Assembly: GCA_026225555.1 (NCBI GenBank)
Contig: JAMFSY010000114.1
Coordinates: forward strand, 62,001-126,000
Origin: Methylacidiphilales bacterium
GTDB taxonomy: Bacteria; Verrucomicrobiota; Verrucomicrobiia; Methylacidiphilales; UBA1321
Reading direction: 5' to 3'
DNA: 64,000 nucleotides
The notes under the pieces are model-generated. The model saw nothing but the letters and a program-made list of their open reading frames with translations, made no database searches and was not told where the DNA came from. The position numbers and the translations under genes are program-made. This document shows, in pieces, positions 35,619-46,331 of the stretch (positions are counted from its first letter, which is position 1; each line of letters starts with the position of its first letter).

Positions 35619-37109
35619 ATGTCACCTGGGCTATCCAAACCACTCCTGTCCCAGTTAAGTCAATCTATCGCGGATCAAACCGGGCTGCATTTCCCGCCGG
35701 AACGTTGGGCCGATCTGGAAAGAGGAATTCGGGCAGCCGCCATCAAATTGGGCCATGGCGATCTCGAGTCCTGCGTCGAATGGATTCTTTCCGCTCCGCT
35801 AAACCGGAAGGCGTTGGAGATCGTCGCGACCGAGTTGACGGTGGGTGAGACTTATTTCTTCCGGGAAATGCACGGGCTTGAAATCGTTTCCGAGCAAATT
35901 CTTCCGGAACTAGCACGTCTCCGGCGGCAGACCGAACGGCGGCTGCGCATCTGGAGCGCGGGTTGCTGCAGCGGGGAGGAGCCCTATACCATCGCCATCC
36001 TGCTCGACCGGTTCTTTCCCGAGTTTCGGGATTGGCATGTGACCATCCTTGGCACGGACATCAATCCGCTCTTTCTCCAGAAGGCCAAGGAAGGAATTTA
36101 CAGCGAGTGGTCCTTTCGCGATGCGCCCCCGTGGCTGAAGGCCAATTACTTCAAGCCGATCAATGCCAAGCACTACGCCATCGCGCCCCGGATCAAGGAG
36201 CGGGTCAGCTTCGCCTATCTCAACCTGGGCGAAGATTGCTACCCCTCTCTCGCGACCAACACGAACGCGATGGACCTGATCTTCTGCCGGAATGTGCTGA
36301 TGTACTTCACACCCGAGCGAGTAAAAAAAGTCGTTCGCCATTTTCAACAGACCTTGGTGGAAGGCGGCTGGCTGCTCGTCAGCCCCACGGAAACTTCCTC
36401 GGAGATTTTCACTTCGTTTTCCCGCGTGCAGTTTGAGTCAGCCCTCCTTTATCGCAAGGGAGGGAAGTCATCAGCTCCCGCCCATGAAGCTCTTTCACCG
36501 GAAAGAACGGCGGCGTTTCTGAAGGAGAGTCAGCCTCTTTTTCAGCTTCCGCTTGTGGAGCCGACTATTGTTGCCTCGACGCCCGATCTGCCCGTGGAGC
36601 TAGCAACGCCGCCCGATCCTTATCGGGAGGCGCTTGCCCTGTTCGAGCAGGGACACTACGCCGAAGCTGGCGAAAAACTTCCCCTGGATCCGACTTCATC
36701 CGGGACATCGACCGAGCGGGCCATCCTGCTGGCGCGGATTTGGGCCAACCTTGGCGATCTTACCCAAGCGCGTTCGTGGGCCGAGCAGGCGCTCCGATCC
36801 GACAAGCTCAACGCGGGTTTAAATTATCTTCGCGCCATGATTCTCCAGGAGCAGGGCGCGGAGGAGACCATGGCCGCGTTCAAGCGGGTGCTTTATCTCG
36901 ATCCGAAATTCGTCCTGGCGCATTTTGCTCTGGGCCATCTGGCATTGCGGGAGGGGAAAGATAAGGAAGCCGCCAAGTATTTCGAAAATGTCCTGGGGCT
37001 TTTAGTCGATTATCAACCCAACGACCTCTTGTTGCATTCCGACGGGATGGTGGCTGGGAGATTAAGGGAAATGGTCGAAACGGCCCTGGCCATGGAGAGA
37101 GCGGCATGA
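35619..37109 (+). CDS. cheR: CheR methyltransferase with C-terminal TPRs (WspC-like)
   Basis: This 496-residue protein has the CheR N-terminal helical domain, a SAM-binding catalytic domain (RIWSAGCCSGEEPYTIA near residue 107, ILGTDIN, DLIFCRNVLMYF) and then a linker and TPR repeats at about residues 330-450. It methylates glutamates on the chemoreceptor. A TPR-bearing CheR is characteristic of WspC and of alternative-function chemosensory systems. It overlaps the next cheW by 4 bases. Confidence 0.93.
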   Translation: MSPGLSKPLLSQLSQSIADQTGLHFPPERWADLERGIRAAAIKLGHGDLESCVEWILSAPLNRKALEIVATELTVGETYFFREMHGLEIVSEQILPELARLRRQTERRLRIWSAGCCSGEEPYTIAILLDRFFPEFRDWHVTILGTDINPLFLQKAKEGIYSEWSFRDAPPWLKANYFKPINAKHYAIAPRIKERVSFAYLNLGEDCYPSLATNTNAMDLIFCRNVLMYFTPERVKKVVRHFQQTLVEGGWLLVSPTETSSEIFTSFSRVQFESALLYRKGGKSSAPAHEALSPERTAAFLKESQPLFQLPLVEPTIVASTPDLPVELATPPDPYREALALFEQGHYAEAGEKLPLDPTSSGTSTERAILLARIWANLGDLTQARSWAEQALRSDKLNAGLNYLRAMILQEQGAEETMAAFKRVLYLDPKFVLAHFALGHLALREGKDKEAAKYFENVLGLLVDYQPNDLLLHSDGMVAGRLREMVETALAMERAA

Positions 37110-37741
37110 GCGAATCAAAAAAGTCCGGCCCCGATTTCGCCACGGCCATCGATTGGAAGGCCGTGCATCGACGACTCGACCACGCGGCGGAAATGCTCGC
37201 GCAAAAGATGGCGCCCAGTGTCGGGGAAAAGAAAACCATTCTCCACGAACGGGCCCGGAAACTGGCGCAGGAGACCAAGCCCGATAACCCCGGGAAAGAG
37301 TGGCTGGTTGCCATCGAATTTTTCCTGGCCTACGAACGGTACGCGCTGGCTTCGTCCTTCGTCCGCGAAGTCTACGCCCTGAAGGACATCACGCCGTTGC
37401 CCGGTACGCCGTCCTTCGTCATGGGAATCATCAACGTGCGGGGGCAGATCGTTTCCGTCGTTGATATGAGGAAATTTTTTGATCTGCCGGACCGAGGTTT
37501 GTCGGAACTCAATAAAGTCATTATCATTCGCGACGATTCCATGGAGTTCGGGTTACTGGCTGATGCGGTCATCGGCGTGCGCCGGATTCCCCTGGAAGAG
37601 ATCCAGCCGCCGCTGCCCACCCTGACGGGCATTCGCGCGGAATATCTCAGGGGAGTGACGGCTGACCGTTTGGTGGTGCTGGATGCGGCCAAACTTCTCG
37701 CGGCACCCGCGCTTAAAGTTTCTCAGTCATCGGACACTTAA
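37106..37741 (+). CDS. cheW: CheW-type coupling protein with N-terminal extension (WspD-like)
   Basis: This 211-residue protein has a helical extension of about 65 residues (HRRLDHAAEMLAQ, HERARKLAQE) before a CheW domain (VAIEFFLAYERYALASSFV, MGIINVRGQIVSVVDMRK). The same architecture is seen in WspD, the second coupling protein of Wsp operons. It overlaps cheR by 4 bases and precedes the receptor gene by 30. Confidence 0.9.
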   Translation: MSESKKSGPDFATAIDWKAVHRRLDHAAEMLAQKMAPSVGEKKTILHERARKLAQETKPDNPGKEWLVAIEFFLAYERYALASSFVREVYALKDITPLPGTPSFVMGIINVRGQIVSVVDMRKFFDLPDRGLSELNKVIIIRDDSMEFGLLADAVIGVRRIPLEEIQPPLPTLTGIRAEYLRGVTADRLVVLDAAKLLAAPALKVSQSSDT

Positions 37742-37771
37742 TTCAAAGAAAAGGCCCAAAGGAAAAATATC

Positions 37772-39505
37772 ATGAAATGGACGATTGGAACAAAAATTGG
37801 CGGAGGCTTTGCCCTGGCCCTGCTGGCCCTGGTAATCATCGGCGTAGTCTCCTACCGCAGCACGACGGGGTTGGTCGATACGGCGACGATGGTGGACCAC
37901 AGTCATCAGGTCCTGGAAAATCTTGAGCAACTTCTCTCCATCATGAAGGACGCCGAGACAGGCCAGCGGGGCTTTGTCATCACTGGAGAAGAGAGTTATC
38001 TGGATCCCTATAACGCCGCCATCGCGCAGAACGAACAACTCCTCGGAAAGATTCGAGAATTGGTCCAGGACAATGCCGATCAGGAACAGAGAATCGAGGC
38101 GTTGACTCCCCTGATCGCGAGCAAGTTTGCTGAGCTCAAGGAGGTCATCGACGCGCGAAGGAATCCGATCGGCGGTTTTGAAGCCGCCCGGCAAATCGTG
38201 GCGACCGACAAGGGAAAAGTGACGATGGATGGCATCCGGAAGATCGTGGATGACATGGAGGCCGAGGAAAACGGACTCCTGAAAAAGCGTTCGGACGAAG
38301 CCACGCTCAGCGCCCAACAAACCCATTCCACGATTGTGTGGGGCACGATCTTTGCCTTCGCCTTTCTTTCGGTGGTGGGCTTCTCAATCACCCGGAATAT
38401 CTCCCGGCCGCTCAATGAGATTTCAGACGTGGCGGAGAAAATCGCCGCCGGCGATTTAAGTTCCGAGGTGGTGACAGACAAGCGCGGAGACGAGGTGGGC
38501 CGCCTGACCCGGAGTTTCTTTGGGATGAACGGCTCATTGCGGGAAATGGCCGATGTGGCGAGGCGGATTGCGGCAAGCGACCTCCGCGTGCAGGTGAAGC
38601 CCCAATCGGATAAGGATATCCTGGGCAACGCCTTTCTCACCATGGTGGACAATCTTCGCCGCTCGACGGCGGAACTGTCGGAGGGCGTTAATGTCCTGGC
38701 CTCTTCGGCCAGTGAAATCCTGGCGGCAACCAGCCAGGTGGCGTCCGGCGCGGCGGAGACCGGCACGGCCATCGCCCAGACCACCAGCACGGTTGAGGAA
38801 GTCAAACAGACCGCGCTGGTCTCCAGTCAGAAGGCCAAATACGTTTCCGACAGCGCACAGAAGGCGGCGCAGGTGGCCCAGACCGGCCGCAAGTCGGTAG
38901 AGGCTTCCATCGACGGCATGAAGCGGATCCAGACGCAAATGGAGTCGATCGCCGAAAGCGTGGTCAAGCTCAGCGAGCAGAGCCAGGCGATCGGGGAGAT
39001 CATCGCCTCGGTGAACGATCTGGCCGAACAATCCAACCTGCTTTCGGTCAACGCGGCCATCGAGGCGGCCAAGGCGGGCGAGCAGGGCAAGGGATTCGCG
39101 GTCGTGGCGCAGGAAATCAAAAATCTCGCCGAGCAATCGAAGCAGGCAACCTCGCAGGTGCGGACCATTCTCAACGACATCCAGAAAGCCACCACCACCG
39201 CCGTGCTCGCCACCGAGCAGGGAAGCAAGGCGGTGGAAATGGGCGTGAAGCAATCAGCCGACGCGGGTGAATCGATTCGGCTGCTCGCGGACAGCATCAC
39301 CGAGGCCGCGCAGGCCGCGACGCAGATCGCCGCGTCCAATCAGCAACAGTTGGTTGGAACCGAACAGGTGGGCCTGGCGATGGAAAACATTAAGCAGGCA
39401 AGCGCGCAAAACCTCGCGGGCACAAAGCAAGCGGAGGTCGCGGCTCACGGCCTGCATGAACTTGGCCAGAAGCTCAAAAAGTTGATCGAACAATATAAGA
39501 TGTAA
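37772..39505 (+). CDS. methyl-accepting chemotaxis protein with CHASE3-like sensor (WspA-like)
   Basis: This 577-residue receptor has a first membrane helix (residues 9-27), a periplasmic CHASE3/four-helix domain (residues about 30-185, [21 protein letters not shown] is the CHASE3 hallmark), a second helix, a HAMP domain, and a cytoplasmic signalling hairpin whose tip reads [20 protein letters not shown]. It would sense a periplasmic or envelope cue and control the fused CheA downstream. WspA of Pseudomonas occupies the same role and senses surface-related envelope stress. Confidence 0.92.
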   Translation: MKWTIGTKIGGGFALALLALVIIGVVSYRSTTGLVDTATMVDHSHQVLENLEQLLSIMKDAETGQRGFVITGEESYLDPYNAAIAQNEQLLGKIRELVQDNADQEQRIEALTPLIASKFAELKEVIDARRNPIGGFEAARQIVATDKGKVTMDGIRKIVDDMEAEENGLLKKRSDEATLSAQQTHSTIVWGTIFAFAFLSVVGFSITRNISRPLNEISDVAEKIAAGDLSSEVVTDKRGDEVGRLTRSFFGMNGSLREMADVARRIAASDLRVQVKPQSDKDILGNAFLTMVDNLRRSTAELSEGVNVLASSASEILAATSQVASGAAETGTAIAQTTSTVEEVKQTALVSSQKAKYVSDSAQKAAQVAQTGRKSVEASIDGMKRIQTQMESIAESVVKLSEQSQAIGEIIASVNDLAEQSNLLSVNAAIEAAKAGEQGKGFAVVAQEIKNLAEQSKQATSQVRTILNDIQKATTTAVLATEQGSKAVEMGVKQSADAGESIRLLADSITEAAQAATQIAASNQQQLVGTEQVGLAMENIKQASAQNLAGTKQAEVAAHGLHELGQKLKKLIEQYKM

Positions 39506-39528
39506 CGGATACCTCATCCCCAGCCCTC

Positions 39529-41802
39529 ATGCCCACTCCCGATGCCGTTTTGCTGAAGCGATTGCTCGCGACCTTCAAGGTCGAGGCGCGGGAGCATATC
39601 GAGGCCATCGCCTCGGGGCTGGTCGGGCTGGAAAGCGCCCCCAGCCCGGAGACAAAAAAGAGCATCTTTGACGCAACCTTCCGCTCGGCCCACAGCCTGA
39701 AAGGCGCGGCCCGCGCCGTTAATGCGGCGGAAATCGAGACGCTCTGCCATGCGCTGGAAAGCGTCTTCTCCGCCCTAAAACGGCAGGAGCTTTCCCCTTC
39801 GCCCGAGCTGTTCGATCTTCTCCACCGGACGGTCGATGCGCTGGGGCAATTGGCCGAGTTCATCGATTCGGCGTCCTCCTCATCCGCCCGGCCCCGGGTC
39901 GCGGAACTCAGCGAATCACTTCGGGCCCTTCTCGCGGGAGATCATCCCGCCCCGCCGCTGCCTGCGGTTCCCGAAGTTGCGGCGGGAAGCTCGGCCCTGA
40001 CGAGTCCGGAGAAAAGACGCGAGCCGGTCGGAACGGTGCGTGTCTCCACGGCCAAGCTCGACGCCGTTCTCTTGCAGGCCGAGGAGATGCTCTCCGCCAA
40101 ACAGGCCGCTTCGCATCATGCGGCGATGCTCGGTCGGATCAGCCGGGCGCCCTACGAATGGAGAAGGAAATGGGCCAAGTTGCGACCCGATGTGCGTCTC
40201 GTCCAGCGAACGATCGAAACCGGGGATGAGGGAAATGGACGCTCTGCCGCCAGCCCGCATTTGGCGCGGATCGTGGAGTTTCTGGAATGGAGCGGCGATT
40301 TCGTCGAAACGCTCGACCGGGAATTGGTGGAATTGGCGGGAACCTCGCTCCGTGACGAGCGCGCCGTCGGGGCAATGGTGGACAATCTCCTGGACGAGAT
40401 GAAGAAGGTGGTGATGCAGCCTTTCTCCACCCTGCTCGATGTTTTTCCCCGCTTTGTCCGCGAGTTGTCGCGCGACCAGGGCAAGGAGGTCGAGCTTGTC
40501 ATCGAGGGCGGTGAGATCGAGATCGACCGCAGGATTCTCGAGGAGATGAAGGACCCGCTGATCCATCTCGTGCGGAATTGCCTCGATCACGGAATCGAAC
40601 TGCCTGCGGAGCGCGTGCGCCGGGGCAAATCCTCGCGGGGCAAAATCTCCCTGGGAATCTCCTCCCGCCATGGCAACAACGTTGAATTGCTGATTAAGGA
40701 TGACGGCGGCGGCATCGATGCGGGAAGAGTCAAAAGCGCCGCCTTGAAGCTGCGCCTCCTCTCGCCGGAAAAGCTGGATTTACTCAGCGAGCGGGAGGCC
40801 CTTTCCCTCATTTTCCAATCCGGGCTTTCCACCAGCCCCATGGTCACCGACATTTCCGGCCTCGGTCTCGGCCTCGCCATTGTAAAGGAGAAGGTTGAAA
40901 AGCTGAGCGGCACGCTTGCAGTCGAAACTAATGGCGCGGAGGGCACCAGTTTTCGAATCAATCTGCCGTTGACGCTTACCCGATTCCACGGCGTCGTGGT
41001 GCGGGTGGGCGAGCAGCTCTTTGTCGTGCCCAACAGCCATGTGGAGCGCGTGATGCGAGTCCGCCGGGCAGAGGTGCAGACCATCGAGAATCGCGAGACG
41101 ATCGTCATCGGCGAACAGGCGGTCTCGCTTGCTCAACTTCATGAAGTGCTCGAAGTGGCGGCCAAACCGGTCGCGCCGGACATTCTTCCGATTCTGGTGC
41201 TGACTTCCGTCAGCCAGCGCGTTGCGTTCGCGGTCGATGAGATCCTTTACGAGCAGGAAGTCATGGTGAAAACGTTGGGCCGGCACCTGGTTCGTGTCCG
41301 GAATATTGCCGGCGCCACCGTTCTCGAGACGGGTCGCGTGGTGCCGATTCTCAACGTTCCGGACCTGATCCAATCGGCCATTCGGCAGAGTGGCACCGGC
41401 ATCCACGCTGCCGCTCCCCTGGCCGTGGTGGCGACCGGCAAAAAATCGGTGCTGGTGGCCGAGGATTCCATCACCTCGAGGACGCTCCTGAAGAATATTC
41501 TCGAATCGGCGGGTTACCAGGTGGTGACCGCGGTGGACGGCATCGAGGCGTTCGCGAAACTGCGTAGCGGCGAATTCGACCTGGTGGTTTCCGATGTCGA
41601 CATGCCGCGCCTGAATGGGTTCGGCCTGACGGCGAAGATCCGCGCCGACAAAAAATTCTCCGAGTTGCCGGTGATCCTGGTCACGGCGCTCGATTCCCGG
41701 GAGGATCGCGAACACGGCATCGACGTCGGCGCCACCGCATATATCGTGAAGGGTAGCTTCGACCAGAGCAACCTGCTGGACGTCATCCGGAGATCGATAT
41801 GA
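39529..41802 (+). CDS. cheA: CheA histidine kinase fused to a receiver (WspE-like)
   Basis: This 757-residue hybrid CheA has an Hpt domain with phospho-accepting His55 (FRSAHSLKGAARAV), a dimerisation region, an ATPase domain (HLVRNCLDHGIE, DDGGGID, GLGLGLAIV), a CheW-like regulatory domain (about 480-620) and a C-terminal receiver (SVLVAEDSITSR, VVSDVDMPRLNG). No P2 CheY-docking domain is evident, fitting a kinase that feeds its own receiver. The CheA-REC fusion is the WspE architecture. It overlaps cheB by 4 bases. Confidence 0.94.
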   Translation: MPTPDAVLLKRLLATFKVEAREHIEAIASGLVGLESAPSPETKKSIFDATFRSAHSLKGAARAVNAAEIETLCHALESVFSALKRQELSPSPELFDLLHRTVDALGQLAEFIDSASSSSARPRVAELSESLRALLAGDHPAPPLPAVPEVAAGSSALTSPEKRREPVGTVRVSTAKLDAVLLQAEEMLSAKQAASHHAAMLGRISRAPYEWRRKWAKLRPDVRLVQRTIETGDEGNGRSAASPHLARIVEFLEWSGDFVETLDRELVELAGTSLRDERAVGAMVDNLLDEMKKVVMQPFSTLLDVFPRFVRELSRDQGKEVELVIEGGEIEIDRRILEEMKDPLIHLVRNCLDHGIELPAERVRRGKSSRGKISLGISSRHGNNVELLIKDDGGGIDAGRVKSAALKLRLLSPEKLDLLSEREALSLIFQSGLSTSPMVTDISGLGLGLAIVKEKVEKLSGTLAVETNGAEGTSFRINLPLTLTRFHGVVVRVGEQLFVVPNSHVERVMRVRRAEVQTIENRETIVIGEQAVSLAQLHEVLEVAAKPVAPDILPILVLTSVSQRVAFAVDEILYEQEVMVKTLGRHLVRVRNIAGATVLETGRVVPILNVPDLIQSAIRQSGTGIHAAAPLAVVATGKKSVLVAEDSITSRTLLKNILESAGYQVVTAVDGIEAFAKLRSGEFDLVVSDVDMPRLNGFGLTAKIRADKKFSELPVILVTALDSREDREHGIDVGATAYIVKGSFDQSNLLDVIRRSI

Positions 41803-42869
41803 AAGTCGGCGAAGACAAAAGCATCCGCGTTCTCATCGTGGAAGATTCGCGCGTCGTTTCCGAATTCATCTCCCGCGTGCTTAATTCGGATCCGATGATC
41901 GAGGTGGTGGGAATCGCCGCCGATGGCCGGGAGGCGGTGGAAGCGGCGCGGCGCACTCGTCCGCACGTCATCACCATGGATATTCATATGCCCGGGGTGG
42001 ACGGTTTCCAGGCAACGCGGAACATCATGGAAACCGTTCCGACGCCGATCATCATCGTCAGCGCCAGTTCGGCTCCCGATAATGTCGCGATCCAATTCCA
42101 GGCGATCGAGGCGGGTGCGCTGACCGTCGCGGCCCTGCCCCACGGTCCCGGTCATCCGGAGCATGAGGACTCGGCGAAGCAATTGATCGACGCGGTCAAA
42201 TTGATGTCGGAAGTAAAGGTGGTCCGGCGCTGGGTCCGACCCAAACCGCCATCGACGGCGACGGCCAGCGGCCCGTTGAAGCAGGTCAAACCCACGCACT
42301 GGCCGATCCGAGTAGTAGCCATTGGCGCCTCCACCGGCGGACCTCTTGCCCTGCAAGTTCTCCTGGCCGCGTTGCCCAAAGATCTTTCCGTGCCGGTGCT
42401 GGTCGTCCAACACATGACGCCCGGCTTCACGCATGGTTTTGTTGAATGGCTGGCCAAGTCCACCGGCTTCCCCGTGCGGTTGGCGGTTAATGGGGAATCC
42501 CTCCTGCCGGGGCACGCCTATGTCGCGCCGGATGACTTCCAGATGGGAGTGAATTCCGAGCATCACATTATCCTTACCCGGCACGAGCGGGAAAATGGCA
42601 TGCGGCCCTCGGTCTCCTTTCTCTTCCGATCCGTCGAGGCGGCGTTTGGCGCGCAGGCCGCCGGAGTACTGCTGACCGGCATGGGGGTGGACGGCGTGGA
42701 AGAATTGTGGCAACTGAGAAAAGTCGGCGCCATTACTCTCGCCCAGGATGAGGAAAGTTCCATCATTCACGGGATGCCCGGACAGGCCATCAAGGCCGGG
42801 GCCGCCATGCATATCTTGTCGCCGGAAGGAATCGCCAAAGCCTTAACCACCATCGTGAGCGCACCATGA
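41799..42869 (+). CDS. cheB: CheB methylesterase/deamidase (WspF-like)
   Basis: This 356-residue protein has a receiver with Asp61 (ITMDIHMPGVDG), a linker, and a methylesterase domain with the catalytic triad Ser178 (GASTGGP), His205 (VVQHMTPG) and Asp298 (TGMGVDG). It removes methyl groups from the receptor, opposing CheR. It overlaps both cheA and the next kinase gene by 4 bases. Confidence 0.95.
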   Translation: MKVGEDKSIRVLIVEDSRVVSEFISRVLNSDPMIEVVGIAADGREAVEAARRTRPHVITMDIHMPGVDGFQATRNIMETVPTPIIIVSASSAPDNVAIQFQAIEAGALTVAALPHGPGHPEHEDSAKQLIDAVKLMSEVKVVRRWVRPKPPSTATASGPLKQVKPTHWPIRVVAIGASTGGPLALQVLLAALPKDLSVPVLVVQHMTPGFTHGFVEWLAKSTGFPVRLAVNGESLLPGHAYVAPDDFQMGVNSEHHIILTRHERENGMRPSVSFLFRSVEAAFGAQAAGVLLTGMGVDGVEELWQLRKVGAITLAQDEESSIIHGMPGQAIKAGAAMHILSPEGIAKALTTIVSAP

Positions 42870-45370
42870 CTGCAGACCCCATTTCAAATCCCGTGAAGAT
42901 CCTCATCGTGGAGGACAGTCCCACCCAGGCCGAACAACTCCGCTACATTTTGGAGCGGCGCGAATTTAGGGTCATCTCCGCCCGCAACGGACGAGAGGCG
43001 CTTGAGATCATGCACGCGCAGAAGCCCACCATGGTGATCACCGACATCAACATGCCGGAGATGGACGGGTATGAACTCTGCCATCGCATCCGGGGCGATG
43101 CCCAACTCGCAGAGGTCCCGGTAATCCTGCTCACGTCGCTTTCGGACTCGGAAGATGTTTTCAAGGGCCTGGAGTGCGGGGCGGATAATTTCATTACCAA
43201 GCCCTACGATGAGAATAATCTCCTGGCGCGGATCCACTATCTCCTGGCGAATGTACACCTGCGCAATCGCGAGACCATGCAGATCAGCATGGAAGTCTAT
43301 TTGGCCGGCCGGAGGCATGTCATCACCTCGAACCGGGCGCAGATTCTCAACCTGCTTCTCTCCACCTATGAAGCGGCCGTGCAAAAGAACCGGGAGCTTT
43401 CCCGCGCGCGCGACGACCTGGCGCAGTTAAACGGACAACTGGAGGAAAAGGTGGTCGAGCGGACGGCCTCGCTGTCGGCGGAAATCGTCGAGCGGAAGCG
43501 GGTGCAGGAATCGATGACCCTGTTTCGCGCCCTGATCGATCAGTCGAGCGACGCCATCGTGGTGATCGATCCCGAGACGGGCCGGTATCTCGACGTCAAC
43601 GAGAGCACCTGCCAGAGGCTCGGCTATACGCGCGAGGAGATGCTCGCCATGAACATCTCGGACGTTGAGATCATCGCCGTCACCGTCTCGTCCATGCATG
43701 CCATCGCGGAGGAATTACGCCGGTCGGGATCCAAAATGGTGGAGGGCCGTCACCGCCGGAAAGACGGCACCACGTTCCCGGTTGAGATCAATGTCCAGTA
43801 CATCACCCTGAACCGCAGCTACCTCGTCGCGGTGGTTCGCGATATCACCGAGCGCAAACGCGCCGCGGAACAGATCGAGGAGCAGGCGGCCCTCCTGAAC
43901 AAGACGCAGGATGCCATCATCGTGCGCAGCCTCGAGGGAGGAATCTTGTTTTGGAACAAGGGCGCGGAGCGCATGTACGGCTGGGTGCGTGAGGAAGTCC
44001 TCGGGCGAAATGTTGGTGAATTACTTTACGCGAATCCTCGCTGGTTTGAGGAAATCGAGAACCTGGCGATCCGGCGTGGGGAATGGTCCGGTGAAATCCA
44101 GCATTTGGCCAAAGATGGCAGCGAATTGACGGTGGAAACCCGCCTGACGCTGGTCCGGGACAATGATGGAAATCCCAAATCGGTGCTCGCGATCAATACG
44201 GACATCACCGAGAAGAAGAAGATCGAGGCCCAGTTCATGCGCGCGCAGCGGATGGAGAGCATTGGCACGCTCGCCGGAGGCATCGCCCACGATCTGAACA
44301 ACATTCTCGCGCCGATCATGATGTCGATCGACATCCTCAAGACCACCGCGACCCATCCTCAGGCGAAAAACATCCTGGAAACGATCGAGGTCAGCACCCG
44401 GCGCGGCGCGGACATCGTGCGCCAGGTCCTCTCTTTTGCGCGCGGGCTCGAAGGCCAGCGGATCGAGGTCCAGCCGAAGCATCTACTCAAGGACATCGAA
44501 ACCATCATCAAGGACACTTTCCCCAAGGACATCCGCTTCCAGATTTCCATTCCGGACGATGTTTGGACGCTTTTGGGTGATCCCACGCAACTGCACCAGA
44601 TCCTGCTCAATCTCTGTGTGAACGCACGGGACGCCATGCCGGAGGGAGGAGTCCTGACCATCGATGTCGGCAACCAACTGCTCGACGAACAATATGTAGC
44701 CATGAACATCCAGGCCACCGTGGGCCCTCACGTGGTTCTCAGCGTCACGGATACGGGGACTGGCATTCCCAAGGCGATCTTCGAGAAGATCTTCGAGCCT
44801 TTCTTCACGACCAAGGAGGTTGGCAAGGGAACCGGGCTTGGTCTTTCGACCGTCATGGCCATCGCCAAAAGTCATGGCGGATTCGTCAACGTCTACAGTG
44901 AGGCGGGGAAGGGGACGACCTTCAAGGTCTATATCCCGGCGCATCTGGCCGCGACGAATTTGGGCGAGCAACCGGAGCCGGTCAATCTGCCCCGCGGCCA
45001 CGGCGAGACGATCCTGATCATCGACGATGAAGCCTCCATCCTGACCATCACCAGCCAGACATTGCAGGCCTTCGGCTACCGCGTGTTGACCGCCAGCGAT
45101 GGCGCGGCTGCGGTGGCCGTCTACGCGGAACACCGAAGGGAGATTGCCGTGGTGTTGACCGACATGGCGATGCCGGTGATGGATGGGACGGCGACCATTC
45201 ACGCCCTGCTGCGCATGAACCCGAAGGTGAAGCTGATCGCGGCCAGTGGACTGGGCGCGAATGGAAGTGTGCTCAAGGCCTCCGAAGCCGGCGTCACCCA
45301 TTTCCTCCTGAAGCCTTACACGGCGGGAACCTTGCTGAAAATGCTGAAGCTCGTGTTGGAAACGCCCTGA
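42866..45370 (+). CDS. REC-PAS-PAS-histidine kinase-REC hybrid, likely output of the Wsp-like system
   Basis: This 834-residue soluble protein has an N-terminal receiver (residues about 10-125, [12 protein letters not shown]), a coiled coil, two PAS domains (about 230-460), a kinase core with His475 ([13 protein letters not shown]), and a C-terminal receiver (about 705-825, [12 protein letters not shown]). It overlaps cheB by 4 bases, where a Wsp operon would have the GGDEF protein WspR. I infer that CheA-REC phosphorylates its first receiver, converting a chemosensory input into a second phosphorelay. The core is nearly identical, over 89 bases of DNA, to the kinase at 50.7-53.1 kb. Confidence 0.9.
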   Translation: MTADPISNPVKILIVEDSPTQAEQLRYILERREFRVISARNGREALEIMHAQKPTMVITDINMPEMDGYELCHRIRGDAQLAEVPVILLTSLSDSEDVFKGLECGADNFITKPYDENNLLARIHYLLANVHLRNRETMQISMEVYLAGRRHVITSNRAQILNLLLSTYEAAVQKNRELSRARDDLAQLNGQLEEKVVERTASLSAEIVERKRVQESMTLFRALIDQSSDAIVVIDPETGRYLDVNESTCQRLGYTREEMLAMNISDVEIIAVTVSSMHAIAEELRRSGSKMVEGRHRRKDGTTFPVEINVQYITLNRSYLVAVVRDITERKRAAEQIEEQAALLNKTQDAIIVRSLEGGILFWNKGAERMYGWVREEVLGRNVGELLYANPRWFEEIENLAIRRGEWSGEIQHLAKDGSELTVETRLTLVRDNDGNPKSVLAINTDITEKKKIEAQFMRAQRMESIGTLAGGIAHDLNNILAPIMMSIDILKTTATHPQAKNILETIEVSTRRGADIVRQVLSFARGLEGQRIEVQPKHLLKDIETIIKDTFPKDIRFQISIPDDVWTLLGDPTQLHQILLNLCVNARDAMPEGGVLTIDVGNQLLDEQYVAMNIQATVGPHVVLSVTDTGTGIPKAIFEKIFEPFFTTKEVGKGTGLGLSTVMAIAKSHGGFVNVYSEAGKGTTFKVYIPAHLAATNLGEQPEPVNLPRGHGETILIIDDEASILTITSQTLQAFGYRVLTASDGAAAVAVYAEHRREIAVVLTDMAMPVMDGTATIHALLRMNPKVKLIAASGLGANGSVLKASEAGVTHFLLKPYTAGTLLKMLKLVLETP

Positions 45371-45382
45371 CCAGGGGCGGGC

Positions 45383-45861
45383 ATGATGAGCGCCAAGGCA
45401 TCGCGCCGGGAGTTGAACCCAAAGGGCGACGGAGACGGGACTGCGATCGCGTTGAAACCTCGGATCACCCAAAACGAGCTCGCCCGGAGGTTGAGGCTAT
45501 CCCGATCGACGGTGGCCGCGGCGGCGCTCAATCCGGCATCTTCGATCAAGTTGACCGAGGAAACCCGGCGGCGCATGGCCCAAGCCGCGGAGAAGTGGAA
45601 CTTTCTGCTCGGATCGCTACGCGCGGGGGAAGGAGCGGGCTGATCGGGATGCTCCATTTCGGCGGACTTCTTCAGGTCGCCGCCGGGTGCTGCGAAATTC
45701 CCCTGACAACTATTCGCCAGCCTGATCGTTTGATGGCCGATGCAGCGATCCGGGTCCTTCACGAGCTCATTCAAGGAATCCGCACTCCCGAACCAAATGC
45801 GGTGGAAGTCTTCCCCTGCGAATTGGTCGTGCGGGCTTCCTGTGGCGCTGCGCTCAAATAG
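45383..45861 (+). pseudogene. decayed LacI-family regulator (HTH and C-terminal end only)
   Basis: An 86-codon frame from 45383 encodes a LacI-type HTH (TQNELARRLRLSRSTVAAA, then TRRRMAQAAEKW). It ends at 45643 in a frameshift: the expected next strand (SGLIGMLHFGG) continues in another frame starting near 45630. That frame then jumps straight to a LacI C-terminus (TTIRQPDRLMADAAIRVLHE, ELVVRASCGAA), with about 200 residues of the ligand domain missing. So this is a LacI gene with one frameshift and one large internal deletion. An HTH fragment could still be made, but no function is likely. Confidence 0.75.
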
Positions 45862-46331
45862 GCGGGAGCAAGAACGGGCTGGTCCGAAAGATCGATCGGG
45901 TTTCAAGTCGAGCGAGTGTGTTACGTTTGAGTCGCGCCTCTCTCTTTTTTGTGCCCGTCAGGCGCCGATTGTCGAGATCTCCTTCAACTTTCACCACTAC
46001 TTAGTCGGTTTGGCGTAATGAAGATAGAGATGCTGCTTATAAACTAAAAAGCTGGATCGACCATATAGCCTTCAAATAGATAAACAGGTTCTGCAATTTT
46101 TTATTTTTGTGAACTAAAAGCTTAACAATGCCGCAATTGGGCCGACTTCTTTATCAAGCAGGATCAACAGGGAATGACATAAATAGGTCGGTTTAAGGAA
46201 AATCCTGGAGTTTAACCGCTTCTTTTTTGGAATCGCAGAGCGGAGAAGCTGCCGGATTTAAGGTTATTTGGGGATTGAGAATCAGGAGAGAAATCCTGGT
46301 TCGAACTGTTGTACTCGCCTCTCGGAAAGTT
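45862..46331. other. A+T-rich intergenic region upstream of the ethylene-receptor-like kinase
   Basis: These 470 bases follow the lacI remnant; from about 46020 to 46200 they are strongly A+T rich, unlike the rest of the window. They must hold the promoter of the next operon, but I see no confident -35/-10 pair. No RNA gene or coding frame is supported. CGGAAAG directly before 46332 is the ribosome site. Confidence 0.4.

Noticed and set aside
46299..46307. GGTTCGAAC resembling a tRNA T-loop
   Set aside because: No acceptor, D or anticodon stems can be formed around it.
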